Shown here piece after piece: positions 1 to 5,664 of a DNA stretch of 6,033 nt. How positions within the stretch are numbered: position 1 is the first letter of the stretch; every line of letters starts with the position of its first letter. This DNA is from Verrucomicrobiota bacterium. Lineage in GTDB: Bacteria; Verrucomicrobiota; Verrucomicrobiia; Opitutales; UBA953. The stretch spans positions 1-6,033 of the forward strand of contig RFQN01000089.1 of NCBI GenBank assembly GCA_009924965.1, written 5' to 3'. The notes under the pieces are model-generated. The model searched no databases. It worked only from the letters and a program-made list of their open reading frames with translations, and was not told the DNA's origin. Made by a program: the position numbers and the translations under genes.

Positions 1-618
1 CTCGCCAAGATCAAGGCCGCCGGCGGTTCCGGTGAATTCAAGGCCGGGGAAGCGACGAACAAGGCCGACCTCATCCGCCTGCGCGACGAGATCCTCGCCC
101 AGCGCGGCAAGGTCGACGTCCTCGTCAACGGCGCCGGCGTCAACTCGCCCACGCCGTTCCTCGAGATCGACGAAGCCCAGCTCGACCGCATCCTGACCGT
201 CAACGTCAAGGGCGTGGTCTTCGGCTGCCAGGTCTTCGGCGAAGCGATGGTCAAGGCTGGCGCCGGCTCGATCATCAACCTCGGCTCCGAATCGGCCATC
301 CTGCCGCTCTCGCGCGTCTTCACCTACTCGGCGTCCAAGGCCGCGGTGCACAACCTCTCCAAGAACCTCGCCCGCGAATGGGCGCCCAAGGGCGTCCGCG
401 TGAACACGCTCGTCCCGGGCTTCTTCCCGGCCGAACAGAACCGCAAGGTCCTCACGCCTGAGCGCGTGGCCTCGATCCTCGGCAAGACCCCGATGGGCCG
501 CTTCGGCGAAGCCAAGGAACTCATCGGCGCGTCGCTGCTCCTGGCGTCCGACGCCGGCAGCTTCATCACCGGCTCCGAAATCGTCGTCGACGGCGGTTTC
601 GCGGCGATGTCCATCTAA
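1..618 (+). CDS. SDR-family oxidoreductase, probable D-mannonate oxidoreductase (fructuronate reductase), 5'-truncated by window
   Basis: The reading frame is open from the first base, so the N-terminus, including the Gly-rich TGxxxGxG NAD(P)-binding loop, lies outside the window; 205 residues are present. In window numbering the classical SDR features are seen: VNGAG at 42-46 (the NNAG element), Asn68, catalytic Ser96, and Tyr109/Lys113 in YSASK, with Ser and Tyr the usual 13 residues apart. The C-terminal part has PGFF..EQNR, TPMGRFGE and ITG....VDGGF. From what I know of the family, the PGFF-EQNR-TPMGRFG combination is typical of the SDR-type mannonate oxidoreductases (Bacillus subtilis YjmF/UxuB type), which interconvert fructuronate and mannonate in the cytoplasm. 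The following gene, uxaC, 20 bp downstream, makes fructuronate and supports this. Another sugar-acid dehydrogenase of the SDR family is the main alternative. This enzyme is not homologous to E. coli UxuB, so no symbol is given. Confidence 0.85.
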   Translation, partial: LAKIKAAGGSGEFKAGEATNKADLIRLRDEILAQRGKVDVLVNGAGVNSPTPFLEIDEAQLDRILTVNVKGVVFGCQVFGEAMVKAGAGSIINLGSESAILPLSRVFTYSASKAAVHNLSKNLAREWAPKGVRVNTLVPGFFPAEQNRKVLTPERVASILGKTPMGRFGEAKELIGASLLLASDAGSFITGSEIVVDGGFAAMSI

Positions 619-638
619 CCTCAACCCACTCCCCGACG

Positions 639-2045
639 ATGGCCTTCATGGACGACCACTTCATCCTCTCCACCGGCACGGCGCAGCAGCTGTACCACGG
701 CACGGCGAAGGACCAGCCGATCGTGGACTACCACTGCCACCTCAGCCAGAAGGACATCGCCGAGGACCGTCGCTTCGAGGACCTGACCGCCATCTGGCTC
801 GCCGGCGACCACTACAAGTGGCGCGCCATGCGCGCCAACGGCGTCAGCGAAGACCTCATCACTGGGACCAAGTCGACGTCTCGCGAGAAGTTCCAGGCCT
901 GGGCCGAGACCGTGCCGGCCACGCTCCGCAACCCGCTCTTCCACTGGACGCACCTCGAGCTACGCCGCCACTTCGGCATCACGGACATCCTCGACGGCTC
1001 CTCGGCCCAGAAGATCTGGGACGAAGCCAACCGCCAGCTCCAGCAGGGCGACCTCACGGCCCGCGGCATCCTCAAGAAGATGAAGGTCGAAGTAGTCGGC
1101 ACGACCGATGACCCGGCCGACTCGCTCGAGACGCACCTGGCCATCGCGAAGTCCGGCTGCGCCACCCGCGTCGTCCCGACCTACCGTCCGGACGCCTGCC
1201 TCAAGGTCCGCCAGCCCGAACGCGTCCAGGCGTGGGCGAAGCGCCTCTCCGACGCCGCCGGCAAGGGCGCCGACACCTTCGCCGGCCTCATCGCCGGCCT
1301 GAACCAGCGCCACGATGACTTCGCCGCCGCCGGTTGCCGCGCGACCGACCATGGCCTCGACTACCTGCCCGACGCGTCCTGCACCGAGGCGGAAGCGAAA
1401 GCCATCTGGGAACGCGCCATCGCTGGCCACGCCGCGACGCTCGAAGAAGCCGAGAAGTTCACGGCCTACATCATGCTGCACGTCGGCCGCCTCAACCACG
1501 CCAAGGGCTGGGCCACCCAGCTCCACCTCGGCGCCGTCCGCGACCCCAACCTCGGCTTGCTCAAGCGCCTCGGCTCCGACGCCGGCTGCGACACCATCGG
1601 CGACTTCCGCCAAGGCCCCGGCCTCATCCGCTGGTTCGGCACGCTCTCGGGCGAGAACGCCCTCGGCAAGGTCATCCTCTACAACCTGAACCCCGCCGAC
1701 ACCGCCCTCTTCGCCTGCCTGCCGGGCTCGTTCCAGGACGGCGTGACGCCGGGCAAGATCCAGTACGGCTCGGGCTGGTGGTTCCTCGACCAGGAACGCG
1801 GCATGCGCGACCAGATGAATATGCTCTCCGACCTCGGGTTGCTCAGCCGCTTCGTCGGCATGATCACCGACTCCCGCTCCTTCCTGTCGTACCCGCGCCA
1901 CGAATACTTCCGCCGCATCTTGTGCGACCTCGTCGGCCAGGACGTCGAATCCGGCCGCATCCCCGACCGCAAGGACTGGAACGAGCGCCTCGTCGCCGAC
2001 GTCTGCTACCGCAACGCCCGACAGTACTTCGGCTTCAAGGCCTAA
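639..2045 (+). CDS. uxaC: Glucuronate isomerase (uronate isomerase)
   Basis: Cytoplasmic uronate isomerase that converts D-glucuronate to D-fructuronate and D-galacturonate to D-tagaturonate, the first step of hexuronate breakdown to 2-keto-3-deoxygluconate. The 468-residue product matches the family's usual length (about 470). Signature blocks appear in order: DYHCHL at 30-35, with His32 and His34 as the amidohydrolase-fold metal ligands; GDHYKWRAMR at 56-65; GTTDDP at 154-159; GSGWWF at 377-382; and DSRSFLSYPRHEYFRR from 411. These agree closely with the E. coli enzyme as I remember it. The ATG at 639 gives a normal N-terminus; a second in-frame ATG at 648 is possible. The 20 bp before it hold no Shine-Dalgarno sequence. 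The gene follows the probable fructuronate reductase and is probably co-transcribed with it. A long open frame antisense to this gene is a GC-codon shadow. Confidence 0.97.
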   Translation: MAFMDDHFILSTGTAQQLYHGTAKDQPIVDYHCHLSQKDIAEDRRFEDLTAIWLAGDHYKWRAMRANGVSEDLITGTKSTSREKFQAWAETVPATLRNPLFHWTHLELRRHFGITDILDGSSAQKIWDEANRQLQQGDLTARGILKKMKVEVVGTTDDPADSLETHLAIAKSGCATRVVPTYRPDACLKVRQPERVQAWAKRLSDAAGKGADTFAGLIAGLNQRHDDFAAAGCRATDHGLDYLPDASCTEAEAKAIWERAIAGHAATLEEAEKFTAYIMLHVGRLNHAKGWATQLHLGAVRDPNLGLLKRLGSDAGCDTIGDFRQGPGLIRWFGTLSGENALGKVILYNLNPADTALFACLPGSFQDGVTPGKIQYGSGWWFLDQERGMRDQMNMLSDLGLLSRFVGMITDSRSFLSYPRHEYFRRILCDLVGQDVESGRIPDRKDWNERLVADVCYRNARQYFGFKA

Positions 2046-2053
2046 GACCTCCG

Positions 2054-2467
2054 GTGTCGCAGGTCCGCCGCCCCTACGTCCCGCCGAGCCTCTGGGCGTT
2101 GCCGACCCGAGAGCGGACCGGCATGGAGTCGGTCATGCTGTGGCTAGCCGTAGGTTTGACCTTCGCCGCGCTGGGGGAATGCATCCTCACGCCGGCCGTT
2201 CGTCACCTGACCGCCCAGGACGGCTGGTGGCTGAACATCCTACCGGCGGCGTGGTTCCTGCAGACCTGCTTGCGCGGCTACCGAGGACAGCCTTTCGATC
2301 GGACCGCGGTCACGGTCGGGCTTTTCTGCCTGCTACCCTACCTCTTCTCGCGCGCCCGAAAGGACCATGGTCTACCCGATTACCTTTGGGTCAGCCTGGT
2401 TCTGTTCTTCGCGGCTTTTGCGCTGGGCATTTGGCTAGAACTTCGACGCGAAAAGACGCAGGCCTAA
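2054..2467 (+). CDS. Unrecognised small multi-pass membrane protein, distant member of the three-gene cluster
   Basis: I do not recognise this family. With the GTG start at 2054, 8 bp after the uxaC stop, the product has 137 residues. Hydrophobic stretches lie near 29-46, 60-73, 84-98 and 111-128, followed by a charged tail (ELRREKTQA), which suggests about four membrane segments. The block D56-G-W-W, then LPAAWFL, then P80-F-D and G-L resembles the D-x-Y-W / LPxAxWxLF / PMD / GLW block of the next two genes, so it is probably a remote paralog. The start is uncertain: ATG 2123 gives 114 residues and TTG 2099 gives 122. I prefer 2054 for two reasons. The 23 codons between 2054 and 2122 have G/C in 22 third positions, against about two thirds in positions one and two. 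Also, TRERTGMES, which spans ATG 2123, lines up with KRELTRFER of the next protein. No Shine-Dalgarno sequence is seen at any of these starts. Confidence 0.6.
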   Translation: MSQVRRPYVPPSLWALPTRERTGMESVMLWLAVGLTFAALGECILTPAVRHLTAQDGWWLNILPAAWFLQTCLRGYRGQPFDRTAVTVGLFCLLPYLFSRARKDHGLPDYLWVSLVLFFAAFALGIWLELRREKTQA

Positions 2468-2485
2468 GGGGTCCTCAGGGCTGGT

Positions 2486-2513
2486 TTGACTTGTCGGCCA
2501 TACGGTCGAGAAT
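2486..2513 (+). promoter_or_regulatory. Possible sigma-70-type promoter for the membrane-protein pair
   Basis: TTGACT (2486-2491, 5 of 6 to the -35 consensus) and GAGAAT (2508-2513, 4 of 6 to the -10 consensus) are separated by 16 bp in the 58-bp gap before the gene at 2526. A start at A2520 would leave a leader of only 6 nt, which fits the absence of a Shine-Dalgarno sequence there. This rests on consensus matching alone, and a GC-rich genome may use other promoter forms. Confidence 0.35.
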
Positions 2514-2525
2514 CGTCCTACCCCC

Positions 2526-3014
2526 ATGACCGTAGGCATCCTTCAGATGTTCTTCCGTTGCTTGCTCTGGTGCCTTGGCCTGCAAGGCCCCGCGCCTAAA
2601 GGCGAGAGTGGCTTCGGGGGCGACGAGCTGATCAGCAAACGCGAACTCACCCGCTTTGAACGCGGCCTGAAGGCCTTCTGCACCGTGTTCTTCGTCGCGG
2701 CTACCCTGACCAACTTCGGAGACTTATTCGATTTCCTGCTGGCGAGCGACACCTACTGGTGCGCCCTGCCCTCGGCCGCGTGGGTCCTGTTCATGCTCTG
2801 CAACCGATCCGTGCCGATGGATGCCGAAGCCATCGGCACCGGTCTATGGACCTTCGCTCCGTTCTACGCCATCGGCCTTTGGTTCATCATCGGATTCCTG
2901 CATCTGAACCTGATCCCCTTCCACTCCCTCCTCTGGCAAGCGATCGGGGTCGGCCTAATGATCGGCTACGGGCTCTTCCGCGACATCTCGAAGGAGATGG
3001 CGGCGAAGGACTGA
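2526..3014 (+). CDS. Unrecognised multi-pass membrane protein, tandem paralog 1
   Basis: Function unknown; I cannot assign a named family. The 162-residue product has a short hydrophobic N-terminal stretch (about 4-19, containing R11 and W15-C16-x-G18), a polar linker (about 20-43), then FERGLKA at 44-50. Probable membrane segments are near 51-73, 80-92, 107-127 and 134-151, with a charged end (RDISKEMAAKD). Conserved marks shared with the next gene are D75-x-Y-W-C-A-L-P, LFML at 88-91, PMDAE at 97-101, GLWT at 106-109, LIP and SLLWQA at 134-139. The ATG at 2526 is chosen because it aligns R11 and WC with the paralog at 3019. No Shine-Dalgarno sequence precedes it. There is no signal peptidase site and there are no catalytic-looking clusters, so an integral membrane protein of the inner membrane is the most that can be said. 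Confidence 0.85.
   Translation: MTVGILQMFFRCLLWCLGLQGPAPKGESGFGGDELISKRELTRFERGLKAFCTVFFVAATLTNFGDLFDFLLASDTYWCALPSAAWVLFMLCNRSVPMDAEAIGTGLWTFAPFYAIGLWFIIGFLHLNLIPFHSLLWQAIGVGLMIGYGLFRDISKEMAAKD
3005..3010 (+). promoter_or_regulatory. Shine-Dalgarno-like site GAAGGA before the gene at 3019
   Basis: GAAGGA lies 8 nt before the ATG at 3019, inside the last codons of the preceding paralog. It is the only good Shine-Dalgarno match I see before a gene start in this window and supports that start. The same AAGGA-containing codons (for Ala-Lys-Asp) recur at the end of the gene at 3019, so the site is partly a by-product of the conserved C-terminus. Confidence 0.5.
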
Positions 3015-3018
3015 CTCG

Positions 3019-3510
3019 ATGCTCCCCGCTTTCTTTCAGCAGCCCCTGCGATTCATCGCCTGGTGCACTGGCGTGGACTTGGTACCCACTCCTCCCAGCA
3101 CCACGGGATTCAGCATCGACGACCTCGCGCAACGGCGGGCTCCCCTGCTCTTTGAACGTGGCCTCAAGGCCGGCTGCTCCCTGCTGCTGCTGATCGTCTC
3201 CGTCCTCTACGTGTTCCGATGGGGGTCTTGGCTCCTCAACGCCGACAGCTATTGGTGCGCCCTCCCGACCGCGGTGTGGATCCTCTTCATGCTGCTGAGG
3301 TATTGGACGCCGATGGACGCAGAATCCATCGGGGTCGGCCTCTGGACTCTTTCACCAGCCGTGGCCATCGCCAGCGACCTAGGCGTCGGCTTCGTCCGTC
3401 TTGACCTGATTCCCTTGCAATCCCTCCTCTGGCAAGCGGGCGCCGTCGTGGCGATGATCGCCTTCGGGCTGATCCGCGACCTCGTCCGGGAGATGTTCGC
3501 GAAGGACTAG
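3019..3510 (+). CDS. Unrecognised multi-pass membrane protein, tandem paralog 2
   Basis: Function unknown. The 163-residue product aligns without gaps to the preceding protein from FERGLKA (45 here, 44 there) to the end, with 61 of 119 positions identical by my hand count. The N-terminus also shares R11, W15-C16-x-G18 and a G-F-x-x-D-[ED]-L-type linker. Hydrophobic segments lie near 52-74, 81-94, 108-128 and 135-152. Shared blocks are D-S-Y-W-C-A-L-P, ILFML, PMDAE, GLWT, DLIP, SLLWQA and the end EMFAKD. Divergence is greatest in the first membrane segment and just after GLWT. It starts 4 bp after the preceding stop, behind a GAAGGA ribosome site, so the two are probably translated from one mRNA. 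Its TAG stop overlaps the stop of the convergent alr gene in a shared CTAG. Confidence 0.85.
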   Translation: MLPAFFQQPLRFIAWCTGVDLVPTPPSTTGFSIDDLAQRRAPLLFERGLKAGCSLLLLIVSVLYVFRWGSWLLNADSYWCALPTAVWILFMLLRYWTPMDAESIGVGLWTLSPAVAIASDLGVGFVRLDLIPLQSLLWQAGAVVAMIAFGLIRDLVREMFAKD

Positions 3511-4649
3511 GTGCGGTCGGTCCGGTAGACGCGCTGCACGCGCTGGGTGAGCGTGCAAAGGGCCTCCCAAGGAATGCAGTCCGACCAAGCGCAGAACTCC
3601 GCCACGGTGATGCGGTCCGCCCCCTGCGCCCCGAGGATGGTGGCGATGTCGCCGACGGCGGCCGCAGGGACGTCGGTGACGTCGATGACGGTCTGATCCA
3701 TGGTCACGCGCCCGAGGATCGGGCAACGCTGCCCGCGCACGAGGAAGGATCCGCGGTTGCTGGCGGCGGTCGGGACGCCATCGCCATAGCCGACCGCAAC
3801 GATGGCCACGCGGGAATCGCGGGAGAGCGTCTTGGTGCGGTTGTAGCTGATGGCCGTGCCCTTCGGCAGGTCTTTGACCAACACCACGCGGGCATGGAAG
3901 GACAAGACCGGGTCGGGACGCAGGCTCGCCAGGAAAGACCCAGCCGAAGGCGGCAAGCCATACTGCATCAGGCCGATGCGTACGGCGTTGAAAGGCGAAG
4001 CCGCGGAGAAGCTTTCCAAGCCGGCGCTGTTGTCGGCGTGGATGAGCAGCTGAGCGCGGACATTCGCCGGAATCGCTTCTAGGAGCTCGAGGAAAATCCG
4101 GCGCTGCTGGGCCGTGTAGGCCGCATCAGCATCGGCATCCGAGAAGTGCGTGTAGACGCCGCGCCACGCCAGGCCGGGGCTCGCCAGCACCAAGGCGAAG
4201 ACTTCGCGGGCACGCTCATGCCAGACGCCGGCCCGGCCCATGCCGGTGTCGACCTTGACGTGTACGCGGACCGGGCGGCCATGCGCCGAGCCCCAGGCTG
4301 CAAAGGCCTTGGCCTCTTCGAGCGAATTGATGGTGAGGTCGAAACCGTGCTCCGCCGCACGCGCGACTTCCTCCGGCAAGGTCGGGCTCAAGAGCAACGT
4401 ATCCCCTTCATGGCCGACCTCGCGGAGGCGGATGGCCTCCGCGACGTTGGCGACGGCGAAGGCGTCCACGCCCGCCTGCAGCAGACGACGCGCTACTTCG
4501 GGCATCCCATGGCCATAAGCGTCGGCCTTGACCACCGCGACGTAACGCACATGCCGCGGCAAGGCTTGCTTGATGCGGCCGACGTTACGGTCGATGGCCG
4601 GCAGGTCGATCTCGACCCAAGCGCGGGACTGGGAAAACGGGGTGCTCAT
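3507..4649 (-). CDS. alr: Alanine racemase
   Basis: PLP-dependent cytoplasmic enzyme that interconverts L- and D-alanine and supplies D-alanine for peptidoglycan. The 380-residue product is of normal family length. From the start at 4649, the PLP lysine is Lys41 in VVKADAYGHG, DTGMGRAG lies at 134-141, and THFSDAD at 167-173. HADNSAGL lies at 204-211, and RIGLMQYG at 224-231. The catalytic Tyr on the opposite face is Tyr269 in ISYNRT, followed by VGYGDG at 286-291 and GRVTMDQ at 313-319. An ATG at 4679 in the same frame would add 10 residues (MVGRPPSWHA) unlike the family. I choose 4649 because it overlaps the tsaB stop as ATGA, a standard translational coupling arrangement, and places the AWVEIDL block about 10 residues in, as usual. 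It is the last gene of the hinT-tsaB-alr set and ends against the convergent membrane-protein gene. Confidence 0.95.
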   Translation of the reverse strand: MSTPFSQSRAWVEIDLPAIDRNVGRIKQALPRHVRYVAVVKADAYGHGMPEVARRLLQAGVDAFAVANVAEAIRLREVGHEGDTLLLSPTLPEEVARAAEHGFDLTINSLEEAKAFAAWGSAHGRPVRVHVKVDTGMGRAGVWHERAREVFALVLASPGLAWRGVYTHFSDADADAAYTAQQRRIFLELLEAIPANVRAQLLIHADNSAGLESFSAASPFNAVRIGLMQYGLPPSAGSFLASLRPDPVLSFHARVVLVKDLPKGTAISYNRTKTLSRDSRVAIVAVGYGDGVPTAASNRGSFLVRGQRCPILGRVTMDQTVIDVTDVPAAAVGDIATILGAQGADRITVAEFCAWSDCIPWEALCTLTQRVQRVYRTDRT

Positions 4650-5296
4650 GGCGTGCCACGATGGCGGTCGCCCGACCACGTTGCGAAATCCGCGGCCGCG
4701 TTCAAGGCCTCAGGCTTGGGCTCAAGGCGCAGCACGCCCGCTTGGGCCAAGACCCGCGGCAGCTCCGGCCAGACGTCGGGCACCACTTCCGCCGCCGGCA
4801 AGACCTGCGGGGCTTGGCAGGCTGTGGTCAAGATGCGCCCCGACAACGCGGCCACTTGCTCGACCTCGCACTCGCGGGTCGGACCCGGGACGCCGGCCGC
4901 ATCGACCGAGACCACGTGCCAACGCTTGAGGCGGGATTCGGAGACGACGCTGAACGCGCTGGTTTCCCCGCGCAAACGCACGGCGGCGGCCAAGGCGACG
5001 AGCGGCTCCCAGACCCAGACCTCGCAAGGCCGCAGCGCCGCCCACGTCCGCACGGCCATCGCGGTGACGCGGATGCCGAGCATCGAACCAGGCCCCACGC
5101 ACACGGCGAAGGCCCGCAGGTCGGCAAACTTCAGCCCGGCCAACGCCAAGGCTTTTTCCGCGCAGGCGAAGGTCGCTTCCAACGCCCCCTCTTCGGAATG
5201 CGCTTCGGCCACCCAACGCCCGCCCTGGAGCACGCCGACGCGCACGCCGTGACGGGCGGAGCCATCGAGCACGAGGCACGGTTCGGCGGGAGCCAT
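4646..5296 (-). CDS. tsaB: tRNA threonylcarbamoyladenosine biosynthesis protein TsaB (divergent)
   Basis: TsaB is an inactive ASKHA-fold partner that pairs with TsaD (with TsaE) to attach threonylcarbamoyl to A37 of ANN-decoding tRNAs. The 216-residue product has the family length. It shows an N-terminal strand block LVLDGSARHGVRVGVL (about 8-23), where typical TsaB has an IDTS-type block, and the hallmark VGPGSMLGIRV at 67-77, where the usual form is GPGSFTGLR. The helix after it (TAMAVRTWAAL) replaces the usual A-K-G-L type segment. The C-terminal half is poorly conserved, as is common in TsaB. It begins 5 bp after the HIT gene stop and its TGA overlaps the alr ATG, so it belongs to the same transcription unit. 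The assignment rests mainly on the GPGS...GIR block, length and the N-terminal fold pattern. TsaD itself would carry metal-binding histidines, which are absent here. Confidence 0.8.
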   Translation of the reverse strand: MAPAEPCLVLDGSARHGVRVGVLQGGRWVAEAHSEEGALEATFACAEKALALAGLKFADLRAFAVCVGPGSMLGIRVTAMAVRTWAALRPCEVWVWEPLVALAAAVRLRGETSAFSVVSESRLKRWHVVSVDAAGVPGPTRECEVEQVAALSGRILTTACQAPQVLPAAEVVPDVWPELPRVLAQAGVLRLEPKPEALNAAADFATWSGDRHRGTP

Positions 5297-5301
5297 GGCG
5301 A

Positions 5302-5649
5302 TCAGCCCGGCGGCCAGCTCAGGGCGCGGCCACCGAGCAAGTGCACGTGCAGGTGCGGGACGGATTCACCGCCATCGGGACCGTTGTTGATCACGATGCG
5401 AAAGCCTTTGGCGAGGTTGAGCTGACGGCTCAACTGGGCGGCGACGAGCAAGAGATGCCCCAGCGTCGCCTGGTCTTCGGCGGAGGCTTCGGCCACGCGG
5501 GCGAGCGGCTTGCGCGGCACGACGAGCACATGCGTCGGCGCCTGCGGAGCGATGTCGTGGAATGCCACGCAGACGGCATCCTCGTGGATCAGCTTGGCGG
5601 GAATCTCGCGGTCGGCGATCTTCTGGAAAAGCGTCTTCGGGGAGCTCAT
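5302..5649 (-). CDS. hinT: HIT-family purine nucleoside phosphoramidase (HinT type)
   Basis: Small cytoplasmic histidine-triad hydrolase; relatives split AMP-lysine and related nucleoside phosphoramidates. The 115-residue product is full length. Seen in order: TLFQKIADREIPAKLIHED (about 6-24), typical of the HinT branch; AFHDIAPQAPTHVLVVPRK (29-47); FRIVINNGPDGGESVPHLH starting at 83; and the triad HLHVHLLGG at 99-107, with His99, His101 (expected nucleophile) and His103. Its ATG at 5649 is 7 bp after the stop of the gene to the right, and its stop is 5 bp before the tsaB start. There is no Shine-Dalgarno sequence (CTCTCC precedes the ATG), but an extended -10 element lies directly upstream. 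The physiological substrate cannot be told from sequence. Confidence 0.95.
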   Translation of the reverse strand: MSSPKTLFQKIADREIPAKLIHEDAVCVAFHDIAPQAPTHVLVVPRKPLARVAEASAEDQATLGHLLLVAAQLSRQLNLAKGFRIVINNGPDGGESVPHLHVHLLGGRALSWPPG

Positions 5650-5655
5650 GGAGAG

Positions 5656-5664
5656 ATTATAGCA
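5656..5664 (-). promoter_or_regulatory. Possible extended -10 promoter (TGCTATAAT) for the HIT gene
   Basis: On the minus strand TGC-TATAAT runs from 5664 to 5656: a perfect -10 hexamer with the TGn extension. Six bases (CTCTCC) separate it from the ATG at 5649, so transcription would be expected to start at or next to the A of the start codon, giving a leaderless mRNA. TTGACG at 5677-5672 is only 10 bp upstream, too close for a normal -35. The hexamer overlaps the TAA stop of the upstream gene, so part of the match is forced by that codon. Confidence 0.45.

Larger units (their letters stand above)
2526..3510 (+). repeat. Diverged tandem gene duplication (two copies, 2526-3014 and 3019-3510)
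   Basis: The two adjacent genes are head-to-tail copies of one ancestral gene, of almost equal length (162 and 163 residues). Nucleotide similarity is still visible, for example an identical 18-mer, TCCCTCCTCTGGCAAGCG, at 2925-2942 and 3421-3438, and closely similar 3' ends (GCGAAGGACT before the last bases of each stop). The divergence is substantial, so the duplication is old rather than a recent or recombining repeat. Confidence 0.8.

Noticed and set aside
960..1901. Long open frame on the minus strand opposite uxaC (313 codons)
   Set aside because: uxaC is certain on the other strand, and the antisense product is a low-complexity Ala/Val/Gly/Glu sequence typical of shadow frames in DNA with high third-position G/C.
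1334..2053. Extension of the gene at 2054 back into uxaC in the same + frame
   Set aside because: The translated stretch inside uxaC is Arg/Pro-rich shadow sequence with no membrane character; only the part after about 2054 looks like a real protein.
2046..2065. Inverted repeat GACCT / AGGTC after the uxaC stop
   Set aside because: The stem is only 5 bp with a 10-nt loop and no T-run follows; it overlaps the likely start of the next gene.
3535..3557. Inverted repeat TGCACGC / GCGTGCA with a 9-nt loop just after the convergent stops
   Set aside because: It could be a hairpin downstream of the membrane gene, but no T-run follows on either strand and it lies inside alr codons with a repeated Gln-Arg-Val pattern, so it is not called a terminator.
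4649..4679. Longer alr start at ATG 4679
   Set aside because: It adds residues unlike the family and overlaps tsaB by 34 bp, while the ATGA junction at 4649 gives the usual N-terminus.
4146..5252. Plus-strand open frame of 368 codons across alr and tsaB
   Set aside because: It is antisense to two well-supported genes, and its Arg/Ser/Thr/Ala-rich translation has no recognisable domain.
4722..5279. Minus-strand frame of 185 codons overlapping tsaB
   Set aside because: Arg/Gly/Ala-rich shadow of tsaB in another frame; the GPGS block and operon junctions belong to the tsaB frame.
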